Of a stretch of 42,734 bases of DNA, positions 36,254-42,734 are shown piece by piece; the stretch's first letter is position 1, and every line of letters begins with the position of its first letter. This DNA comes from D37C17 sp964551815. Its GTDB lineage: Bacteria; Fidelibacterota; Marinisomatia; SCGC-AAA003-L08; D37C17. Under the pieces are notes generated by a model, which worked only from the letters and a program-made list of their open reading frames with translations, had not been told where the DNA came from and did no database searches. The stretch lies in assembly GCA_964551815.1 (NCBI GenBank), contig CAZKEL010000017.1, positions 1 through 42,734 of the forward strand. The letters are read 5' to 3'. Position numbers and translations under genes: made by a program.

Positions 36254-38365
36254 TCATTTTTTGTTTATGCTAAACCCCTGGTTTTTCAGGAAAGCAGTAT
36301 TACTTGGCTCTCTTCCTAAAAAATCTCTCACCATAACCATGGGGTCTTCCGAACCTCCTTTTTCGAGAATCGTTTTACGAAATCGATTGCCGGTGTGTGA
36401 ATCTAATATTCCTTTCTCATTAAAAACCGAGAACATATCAGCAGCGTACACTTCAGACCATAAATAACCGTAGTAAGAGGCACCATAGCCCAGTAGATGA
36501 TCAAAGGAGGTTAGCATATTTGTACCCTCAATATATTGATAATGAGTAATTTTATTTTGTAAATGTATTGCAATATCCAACGGAGTTTTCTCTGCCTGAG
36601 GAATGTATTTATCATACAAGGTTAAATCAATTAATCCATAAAATATCTGCTGTAGGAGGTCATTTCCCGACTGAACATTTTTTGCTGCAACCATTTTGTT
36701 TAATAAGGAATCAGGAATTATCTCACCCGTTTTATAATGTTTAGCAAAAAGGCTTAGGGATTCCTGCTGCCAAACCCAGTTTTCAAAAATTTGAGAGGGT
36801 GCTTCTACAAAATCCATAGCTACCGAAGTACCGGCTTGTGAGGATAGGTCTGTAGTGGTGAAAAGCTCATGCAGCAGATGTCCGAACTCATGAAAGAAAG
36901 TTTCCACATCATCGTGAAGGAGCAATGATGGCAAATCATTGGTAGGCTTTGGGAAATTACATACTAAAGCAGCCACTGGCATTTGATAGTTTTCCCCCAC
37001 TCTTTTCCCTGAGATGATAGAAAATTCTGCTGCATGTTGGTATTTATTCTCTCTGGGAAAAAGGTCTAAATAAAATCTGCCTAACATTCTGCCTGATGCA
37101 TTATCCCATAATTCATACATACTGACATCAGGATGCCATACTGAAGGATTTTCAATCTGCTTAAATCGTACATTGAACAATAATTTAGCAATATGAAAAA
37201 AGCCCTGAATGACATTTTCACTTTGGAAATATTCTTTAATCTCTTCAGGGTCTAAATCATGGTGAATTTCTAATTGCCTGGTTTCATAATAGAATTTCTC
37301 CCAACCATTGATAGTCACTTGGTTATACCCGGTAAGTTCTGCTTTTATACTGCTAAGTATTTCGGAATCTTTCAAGGCTTTTTCTTCTGCCAGATTCATC
37401 AACTTTTCTTCAAATTCCCACACTCGTTCAGGTTTTTGTGCCATAGACTCAACCATGGCATATTGGGCATAGGAGTTGTATCCCAGTATAGCTGCCAGTT
37501 CATATCGTAACTCAATAATTATTTTTAAGAGGGGTTCATTTTCTGGCATACCTCTGTTTAAAAATTTAATCCGCAATATTTTGCGTAATGAATCGGAATC
37601 AGCATATTCCATAAAAGGGTAAAAGGAAGGGTAGGATAAATCAATTGCAACTAAATTTTCGCTGGTTATTCTTTCCTTAATATAGTCATTTGGAAGTCCC
37701 TTTGTTAATTTAAGGGGAATAAATAAAGTATCTGAATAAGCGGCAATATTTTTATCAAATTGCAGATATAGATCAGATAATTCGCTCCTGATTTCTTTTA
37801 GCCTTCTTTGTTTTTCTTTTGGCAAACCATAACCTGCATGTGAAAAGTCTCTATATTCCTCTTCAATAAATCGCTTTTTAGCAGTGGAAAGCATCTGTTT
37901 GCTTTCACTATCTGCAATGGCTTTTACTGCCATAAATAATAAGGAGTCTGCTGCCAAATCAATAAAATAATCCTGTATAAATAGACTGACAGAATCAGCA
38001 GCTTCTCTAATTTTTTCATCAGGATGAACGGAACTCAACAAACTTATGGGATTCCATATTTTATGAAGCTCATTATACAGATCATCAAGAGGCAGCATAG
38101 TATTGTTAAAATTGCGGTTTTTTAATGAGACCTTTAAAATTTCTTCCCGGATGGAATCCGCTTTATTTATGGCATACAGGGATGCTGGTTTTAAATGATA
38201 ACTGCTCAGTTTGTCAAATTCAATGATGCCATTAAATTCGGTAATCAGAGGATTGGAATCTCTTATAGCACTCATTTGGATTCTTTCAGGATTATCCTTC
38301 AGAGTTGCAACACAGGCTCCGCTAATGAGAGTTAAAAGTAAAAACCACCAATCAGGTTTTATCAT
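36254..38365 (-). CDS. M3 family zinc oligopeptidase, probable lipoprotein
   Basis: A 703-residue peptidase. The zinc motif HEFGHLLHELFT (nt about 36870-36892) supplies two His ligands and the catalytic Glu; the downstream third ligand lies in the DFVEAPSQIFENWVW helix. GRFYLDLFPRENKYQHAA and the C-terminal SYYGYLWSEVYAADMFSVF are typical of the Dcp/thimet oligopeptidase group. The N-terminus (WWFLLLTLISGAC) is a signal peptide with a lipobox-like end, so it probably sits in the periplasm or on the outer membrane and trims short peptides. It overlaps the thioesterase gene upstream by 14 bp. Confidence 0.92.
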   Translation of the reverse strand: MIKPDWWFLLLTLISGACVATLKDNPERIQMSAIRDSNPLITEFNGIIEFDKLSSYHLKPASLYAINKADSIREEILKVSLKNRNFNNTMLPLDDLYNELHKIWNPISLLSSVHPDEKIREAADSVSLFIQDYFIDLAADSLLFMAVKAIADSESKQMLSTAKKRFIEEEYRDFSHAGYGLPKEKQRRLKEIRSELSDLYLQFDKNIAAYSDTLFIPLKLTKGLPNDYIKERITSENLVAIDLSYPSFYPFMEYADSDSLRKILRIKFLNRGMPENEPLLKIIIELRYELAAILGYNSYAQYAMVESMAQKPERVWEFEEKLMNLAEEKALKDSEILSSIKAELTGYNQVTINGWEKFYYETRQLEIHHDLDPEEIKEYFQSENVIQGFFHIAKLLFNVRFKQIENPSVWHPDVSMYELWDNASGRMLGRFYLDLFPRENKYQHAAEFSIISGKRVGENYQMPVAALVCNFPKPTNDLPSLLLHDDVETFFHEFGHLLHELFTTTDLSSQAGTSVAMDFVEAPSQIFENWVWQQESLSLFAKHYKTGEIIPDSLLNKMVAAKNVQSGNDLLQQIFYGLIDLTLYDKYIPQAEKTPLDIAIHLQNKITHYQYIEGTNMLTSFDHLLGYGASYYGYLWSEVYAADMFSVFNEKGILDSHTGNRFRKTILEKGGSEDPMVMVRDFLGREPSNTAFLKNQGFSINKK

Positions 38366-38795
38366 GTTCCGTACTTACCTTAAAATCTGCTTTGATCATA
38401 TCAAATACAGGGACAGCTGTATTTTTTTCATAATTGAAGCAGACACAGATTATAGTTGTAACAGCAAAAGGGTTTGTATCCTTTTCAGCGAATAAAGATG
38501 CATTTATATCAAAGCTGGTATTCCCAATTCGGGAAATTTTCTGACCGATTACTAAGGAGAGCGGGTGACTCATTTGCCGTAGATAGTCAAGTTTAATTGA
38601 AGCCATAATAAGGGACTCTTTCTGAGTTGAAATTTTCCATCGCTTGAAAAAGTCAATACGGGCATCCTCAAAATAGGTGAGGAATACAGCATTATTCACA
38701 TGACCAAAGGAGTCTAAATCTTTCCACCGGGTTTGTAGTCTGTAATGAAACGGAAAATCTGCCAAGGATGGTATTTTCAAATTAATTTCTCCCAT
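38352..38795 (-). CDS. Hotdog-fold acyl-CoA thioesterase (YbgC/FadM type)
   Basis: A 147-residue protein. The 4HBT motif TRWKDLDSFGHVNNAVFLTYFEDAR contains the catalytic Asp and the conserved HVNN, and the LRQMSHPLSLVIGQKISRIGNTSFDINASLFAE region completes the hotdog fold. It hydrolyses acyl-CoA or acyl-ACP thioesters; the acyl chain is unknown. The last 14 bp overlap the start of the M3 peptidase gene, and its stop is TGA. The upstream gap 38796-38996 holds its promoter region and a candidate plus-strand sRNA. Confidence 0.88.
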   Translation of the reverse strand: MGEINLKIPSLADFPFHYRLQTRWKDLDSFGHVNNAVFLTYFEDARIDFFKRWKISTQKESLIMASIKLDYLRQMSHPLSLVIGQKISRIGNTSFDINASLFAEKDTNPFAVTTIICVCFNYEKNTAVPVFDMIKADFKVSTEHDKT

Positions 38796-38910
38796 TTATA
38801 CGAATTTATGCGAGAGAAAATTACATGAACTCCAACCTATTTCAGATATCATATTCATTGAAATTATGGTAATTGAAAAAAATTGGAACAATTTGCGTTT
38901 TACGAGGTAT

Positions 38911-38996
38911 TATAATTCAGTTAGCTAGTATGATAGGAAACAGCTGCATGGAAACCCCTTTCTCCTCCAACCATGCGGCTGTTTTTGTTTTACTTT
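38911..38996 (+). ncRNA. Candidate small RNA with intrinsic terminator and CUCCUCC loop
   Basis: A perfect TATAAT (38911-38916) is followed about 22 bases later by a 14-bp stem: AAACAGCTGCATGG (38938-38951) with CCATGCGGCTGTTT (38971-38984), one T-G pair. TTGTTTTACTTTTT follows, so the hairpin is an intrinsic terminator on the plus strand. No plus-strand gene lies upstream, so the simplest product is an RNA of about 70 bases. The 19-base loop contains TTTCTCCTCC, complementary to Shine-Dalgarno sequences. The -35 region is poor (no TTGACA at the right distance), so the promoter is uncertain. Confidence 0.45.
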
Positions 38997-39899
38997 TTAA
39001 ACTACTCTGTAAAGTCTCACTTCCTGTTTTACCCCCTTTAGGGGAGGCTTCCCTACATAATCGGTTTTGATTCCAGGTTCACTTGAAATATCCCGCTGTA
39101 CTTTATCACTGATTACAATTTCGCCACCCTCGGTAAACTCCAACATTTTTGCTGAAATATTTACATCATCTCCATACACATCACCGCCAGTAAACATGAT
39201 ATCACCCTGATGTAGAGATATTCTTAGATTCAGGTCCGCAATATCTTTCGCTTTTTCCATCATTTTCTGAGCACATCGTACAGCTGCAAGGGAGCTGGCA
39301 AAACTGATTAATATTCCATCTCCCATCTCTTTTAACCAATCTCCTCCCATTTTATGGACAATGGGTTTCAAACTCGTTCTCTGAGTATAAACAAGACGAT
39401 AGGCTTTATTTTGATCTACTGCAGACAAAGCAGTAAATCCCACCATATCCGTAAACATGATGGCAGCAAGTTTATGTTCTGGCTGATCTTCAAACTTGGC
39501 TTTTAAATCTTCCAGTTCATGTGCTAATTTTACTTTTTCGAAAGCTTTTTTGACAACAAATTGTAGGCGGTCTTTATCTACAGGTTTCTTCAAATAATCA
39601 TAAACACCGGCTTTCATTATTCTGACCACTTCCTGAACATCCTGATTACCTGAAAGGACAATACATTCAAATTTATATCCCAGGTTTTTAAGATCGTTAT
39701 AGAGTTCTCTCCCTGTTATATCGGGGAGATGAAGATCAAGAATGACAACATCAGGTGCTTTATTTTCTACAAGATATTTAGCATCAACCCCATTGCCGGC
39801 TTCAAAAATATTATAATCCGTTTCCCCTAACTGGTGGCGGATTATTTCCCGAAGATCAGGTTCATCATCAATAAGTAGAATTTTACTCATTTTATCCAT
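38997..39899 (-). CDS. Response regulator fused to class III nucleotide cyclase
   Basis: 300 residues from ATG 39899 (MDKMSKILLIDDEP); an earlier ATG at 39947 would add an unlikely 16 residues. The receiver domain (about 5-122) has D11/D12, the phospho-accepting D55 (VVILDLHLPD) and KKP. A helix (122-143) leads to the cyclase domain (about 143-300) with both metal Asp residues (D151 in FTDMVGFT, D194 in EMGDG), K190 at the adenine-selecting position, and N247 in VNISAKM. The usual transition-state Arg four residues after that Asn is Lys (K251). It would make cAMP under phosphorelay control if active. It lies just downstream of the terminator of the selenoprotein operon. Confidence 0.9.
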   Translation of the reverse strand: MDKMSKILLIDDEPDLREIIRHQLGETDYNIFEAGNGVDAKYLVENKAPDVVILDLHLPDITGRELYNDLKNLGYKFECIVLSGNQDVQEVVRIMKAGVYDYLKKPVDKDRLQFVVKKAFEKVKLAHELEDLKAKFEDQPEHKLAAIMFTDMVGFTALSAVDQNKAYRLVYTQRTSLKPIVHKMGGDWLKEMGDGILISFASSLAAVRCAQKMMEKAKDIADLNLRISLHQGDIMFTGGDVYGDDVNISAKMLEFTEGGEIVISDKVQRDISSEPGIKTDYVGKPPLKGVKQEVRLYRVV

Positions 39900-39952
39900 T
39901 TTTATCAATTTAACAAGTGGGTAATGTAGAATAAATAGTAATCTCAACGTGT

Positions 39953-39978
39953 AAAAAAAAGGCAGAGTTTCCCCTGCC
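39953..39978 (-). terminator. Rho-independent terminator of the selenoprotein operon
   Basis: On the minus strand a 7-bp stem (GGCAGGG with CTCTGCC, one G-T pair) closes a GAAA tetraloop and is followed by eight T residues. It lies 26 bp after the stop at 40004. Confidence 0.88.
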
Positions 39979-40003
39979 CGTAATCACTCTTTGTTAGAAT
40001 TGA

Positions 40004-41974
40004 CTAATCAAGAATGATATTTACTAAAACCACTACATCTAAAATATTTATGGCACCATCACCGTTTAAATCGGCCAAACCATTATCTTCAGATAATTCA
40101 AGAATAATATTTACAAGCTGGACAATATCTAATATATTGGCTACCCCATCACCATTTATATCTCCTGGCATTGTATAACTACCATCAGACTGGCGATAAT
40201 ATAGTTGATAAAAACTCCCTCGCTTATCTGACCAAAATACAGAAAAAGTACCATTCGCCACATGAAGATAGGGATCTTTCTGCAGGATATAGGACTCCTC
40301 AATATTTTGATTCATACGCTGCACATTTTGCATTACTCCACTTCCCACATATGAAACTCCATAGAATACATCAGGATTCCCTTCTGTATCATCAATCCAA
40401 ACAGCATGTACATTACCATTATTAAGCAGTATATGAGGATAGTTTTGTGATCCTCCTGTACTATTGAGGTCAACTTCTTCGGCAAAGTCCATATCACTTA
40501 GTAAGGCTGAGGATACCCGTGAGCTGGCTTCATCACTGACTCTTACAGCCAACACCACTCTTCCATCCTCGATAGAAAGTGAGGGGCCTGAAGAAGGACA
40601 GTGGCTTACATAGTCATTATAAAAGGTTGCTTGTATCTGTTCAGTGAATGCTTCACTTCCTGCAGGTTTTACTGCAATATAGGAGTCACGAATATTGTTT
40701 ATATTATTCCGGAAAGCTAAGTACAGATTCCCATCAGAATCAGATGCTAAATCTGGTTGGCAGCAGTCACAGGGTTCCTGAACATCATTATGGATCCCAA
40801 CGGGTATGCTGTATGAAAAATTCACCGTTCCTGCTAATGAGCTGGCATAACGGACAGAATGAAATGAATAGTTCTGGTTATAACTGTAATACACCAGATG
40901 TAGATTCCCTGTAGGGTCAATTTCTAAATCTGCATAGGCCTGCAGATAATTTTGATCACTCACTCTCAGATCTTCACTCCAGGTTATGCCATTATCCGTA
41001 GAGTAGTTTAAATAAATATTCGTAAGGCCTGAGCGATTATCCATATAAATCACATAGAGGATGCCGTTATGCTCCTTTATTTTCGGGCCTGCCTGGGTAT
41101 AGGCAACCAGGCTGTTGGCATGATGATTCACTCTTATTGGTTCAGAAAAGGTAGCACCACCGTCTGTGGAAAAGCTGGTCATACAATTTTTTGTATTTCC
41201 CAGTTCATTTACCCAAACCAAATGCAGACTACCATCTGAAGCTGTTACTGCTTCAGGAAATTTCTGATGTACATTATTTTGGCTATACACTGGTTGTTCA
41301 TCAGAAAAGGTTAATTCAGTCTCATTTTGGCAGGAATAATCACAACTACCATCGTCATATACAGCTTCATTATCAGCATTGCAGGCTGAAGGATCTGTAC
41401 AGCCATACATACGGTCTAACAGTTCAGGAATGTAGAGTGTGGTAAATTCTGCACCGTTTGGTGAACTTAATAACTGCCTCACTACCATATTATGATCAAG
41501 AAATGCATAAGCCGAATAAGGGTGCCCTGCAAACCACTCCCATACAGGATGTTCAGCTCCACTATTAATTACCAGGGGATCATTCCCATACGCACCGAAA
41601 GACTCATATAAATCACCCCACTCTGTGCAGGAATAGGGCTGCCCTAAATCATCAGGGCTGACTACAAACTGAATTTCAGGAAACTGCTCTGCAGTTTCAA
41701 GTATTTCATCCATCAAACTGATGTATTCAAAACACGCCGGTCACCAAGTTGCATTGATACTGATGACTATTCCCTTATAGTCCCCCCCATTATTGGCTCC
41801 GTTTAAATCACCAAATGTAAAACTGTCACCAATAGCATAACTTCCATCAGTATGACAGACCGTGAATTCATACTGTTGATGTTCTTCAGAAAGAGTCTCA
41901 CCTTCAGAATATATTGCATTGGATGCAAATGTGAAACTTAACAGTAGAATGAATGACGGGAACAGTGGAGTCAA
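40004..41974 (-). CDS. Predicted selenoprotein: exported thioredoxin-like (UxxC), BNR propeller and dockerin-like repeats
   Basis: Read through one in-frame TGA (41741-41743), this is a single 656-residue protein. It starts at TTG 41974, one base after the upstream gene stop; the codon before the next upstream stop offers no other start. A signal peptide (FPSFILLLSFTFASNA) leads to a TlpA-like domain: GIVISINATW-TGA-PACFEYISLMDEIL. The TGA (residue 78) takes the place of the first Cys of the WCxxC active site, and the second Cys is kept. Then come a GCTDPSACN...DDGSC module (about 194-220), a sialidase/BNR-like propeller (about 230-590; STDGGATFSEP, STDNGITWSED) and two dockerin-like repeats (about 600-656). 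Without recoding it breaks into a 77-residue fragment and a 570-residue fragment. The inferred role is an extracytoplasmic thiol/selenol oxidoreductase. Confidence 0.82.
41711..41723 (-). promoter_or_regulatory. Candidate bacterial SECIS hairpin after the UGA of the UxxC gene
   Basis: In the mRNA, 17 bases after the UGA, CAUCA pairs with UGAUG around a GUU loop. A small stem with G at the start of the apical loop, about 16-37 bases after the UGA, is the known layout recognised by bacterial SelB. The stem is short (5 bp). Confidence 0.5.
41741..41743 (-). other. In-frame UGA, predicted selenocysteine 78 (W-U-P-A-C)
   Basis: The codon order on the minus strand is AAT GCA ACT TGG TGA CCG GCG TGT. 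TGA stands exactly where TlpA/thioredoxin proteins have the first active-site Cys. The frame is open for 77 codons before and 578 codons after. Confidence 0.78.
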
Positions 41975-41975
41975 A

Positions 41976-42644
41976 TTAACTGTTTTCTAAAATGATATTG
42001 ACTAATTGTACAATATCCAAAATATTATTAGATCCATCAGAGTTCAAATCGCCGGCCTCCTCATAGGAACCACCTAAAATAATGTTTACCAATCCCACTA
42101 TATCTAAAATATTCACAATTTCATCGCCATTGAGATCCCCGGCAACTCCTGAGGGGTAGTTTCGAATAATCAGTTCCCGCATCTGAGCTTTATAGCTGGG
42201 AATATCATTAAACCCAAACTGAATGCGGTCTATGAGATTTCCCTCGCTGTCGAGGAAAACAATTTCTTTATGAGCGGCATTATAGGCTTCCCTGATAGGG
42301 AATTCCGGTGAGGTATCTAAAACAAGGGGAAGGATTGAGTTAGCAGTGAAGTTACCTCCCCAATTATCCTGGAGGAAGTCCTTTCCAACTCCAATAATTA
42401 CAAATTTATCTAAACCTTCAGCGTGTATTTCTTCTTGAAAATCGGACAACTGCCCGTATATTGCTGTTCAGCCCCCTCAGCCCTGAGTAGAAAAATAATG
42501 GGCAGTGATTTTACCCAACTGCGATGGATACCACATGTCCGCACCAAAGGATGGAGAATTTTCATTATAATCCTCCAAAGTATATTCAAATTGTGTATAC
42601 CCCTGTGTGAACAATACAGCAGTAAATAATAAAATAAATTTCAT
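41976..42644 (-). CDS. Predicted selenoprotein: exported redoxin with UxxU motif and dockerin-like repeats
   Basis: Read through two in-frame TGA codons, this is a 222-residue protein starting at ATG 42644, with AGGGAG five to six bases upstream. The signal peptide is MKFILLFTAVLFTQG. The redoxin-like domain (about 40-155) contains ITAHYFSTQG-TGA-GG-TGA-TAIYGQLSDFQEEI, then FVIIGVG and KEIVFLDSEGNLIDRI, the usual later strands of the thioredoxin/peroxiredoxin-like fold. Both redox positions of the CxxC motif (residues 56 and 59) are TGA, and the protein has no cysteine at all. Two dockerin-like repeats end it (about 166-222). Without recoding only an N-terminally truncated 157-residue ORF remains. 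The next gene starts one base after its stop, so both are one operon. SelL, a known selenoprotein family, has the same UxxU diselenide arrangement. Confidence 0.8.
42443..42456 (-). promoter_or_regulatory. Candidate SECIS-like hairpin after the second UGA of the UxxU gene
   Basis: In the mRNA, 11 bases after the second UGA, CGGG pairs with UCCG (one G-U pair) around a CAGUUG loop, which places a G about 18 bases after the UGA. The stem is only 4 bp, so support is weak; a larger structure including the first UGA is possible. Confidence 0.3.
42468..42470 (-). other. In-frame UGA, predicted selenocysteine 59
   Basis: Second TGA of the UxxU motif (GGC TGA GGG GGC TGA ACA on the minus strand). 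It sits at the position of the C-terminal Cys of a CxxC redox centre. Confidence 0.72.
42477..42479 (-). other. In-frame UGA, predicted selenocysteine 56
   Basis: First TGA of the UxxU motif, following the beta strand ITAHYFS that in thioredoxin-fold proteins leads directly to the active-site Cys. Confidence 0.74.
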
Positions 42645-42694
42645 TGTGTCTCCCTACTTATTCATAGTTTAGTGGGAAAGTTTGGACTTGCTAT

Positions 42695-42700
42695 ATTATA
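42695..42700 (-). promoter_or_regulatory. Candidate -10 element of the selenoprotein operon
   Basis: A perfect TATAAT on the minus strand lies 50 bases upstream of the ATG at 42644. No good -35 hexamer is seen 16-18 bases further up. The rest of 42645-42734 shows nothing else besides the ribosome-binding site. Confidence 0.4.
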
Positions 42701-42734
42701 CCGGACACCCCAAGAAGCGATATTTATAACTCAT

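Noticed and set aside
38352..38354. TGA stop of the thioesterase as another Sec codon
   Set aside because: The protein is complete for its family at this point and the codons after it are only the shifted frame of the M3 gene, reaching a TAG soon.
38873..39070. 65-codon plus-strand ORF across the candidate sRNA
   Set aside because: It runs through the terminator hairpin and into the antisense of the cyclase gene, with no ribosome-binding site.
41741..42449. The Sec genes read as pseudogenes or as three separate ORFs
   Set aside because: There is no frame change, all three stops are TGA, and each lies on an active-site Cys position. Decay would leave mixed stops and frameshifts at random places.
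1..42734. Phage, insertion sequence, CRISPR or toxin-antitoxin system
   Set aside because: No integrase, transposase, regular spacer array or typical toxin-antitoxin pair was found. The HNH gene is embedded in a housekeeping operon and does not indicate a mobile element.

Overview
The window looks like chromosomal DNA from a free-living marine bacterium of the FCB group, most probably Candidatus Marinimicrobia (SAR406). This is inferred from the low-to-moderate GC content, the many exported proteins that end in paired dockerin-like GDLNGDG...DIVxLVNxIL repeats, the GCTDPSACN-type Cys repeat, the gingipain-like C25 peptidase and the propeller-type sensor. No rRNA, tRNA, phage, insertion sequence or CRISPR array was seen. 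Almost everything lies on the minus strand in tightly packed operons.

Layout. (1) 2-9833: a plus-strand membrane sensor (beta-propeller, Y_Y_Y, one membrane helix, SARP-type DNA-binding output; its 5' end lies outside the window) faces a minus-strand pair made of a C25 peptidase and a Cys-rich protein, followed upstream by a small exported two-repeat protein. (2) 9921-22336: an operon that starts with tsaD and a membrane vWA protein, then runs through rfbB-rfbA-rfbC, a Wza-like export protein, a Wzz-like chain-length protein, a Wzx-like flippase, a Wzy-like polymerase and two glycosyltransferases. It makes and exports a surface polysaccharide. (3) 22391-25051: cmk and rpsA, closed by a strong terminator. 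(4) 25317-32407: a nine-gene housekeeping operon, smpB-tyrS-alkaline phosphatase-NlpC/P60-HNH-trpS-scpA-scpB-rluB, with hisC upstream. (5) 33727-38795: a plus-strand two-module methyltransferase, a small exported protein, a 521-bp intergenic region rich in RNA-like structure with a 45-codon ORF, an M3 metallopeptidase and a hotdog thioesterase. (6) 38796-42644: a candidate sRNA, a response regulator fused to a class III cyclase, and a two-gene operon of exported thioredoxin-fold proteins.

The most striking result is that last operon (40004-42644). Read naively it is three broken ORFs. On the minus strand it becomes two intact genes if three in-frame TGA codons are read through, and all three fall exactly on the redox positions of thioredoxin-like motifs: U-G-G-U in the upstream gene and W-U-P-A-C in the downstream gene. 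TGA is used as an ordinary stop elsewhere in the window (for example tyrS, smpB, trpS and the thioesterase). A short stem with a G-first loop lies at bacterial-SECIS distance after the third TGA. The simplest reading is a pair of exported selenoproteins, one with a potential diselenide (UxxU) centre and no cysteine at all, both ending in dockerin-like repeats.

Other points to follow are the sensor with a SARP output, two intergenic hairpins whose loops carry a CUCCUCC anti-Shine-Dalgarno sequence, a CRP-like palindrome at 9895-9910, and the shared dockerin-like tails on four exported proteins. All calls were made by reading the sequence; no database search was run.
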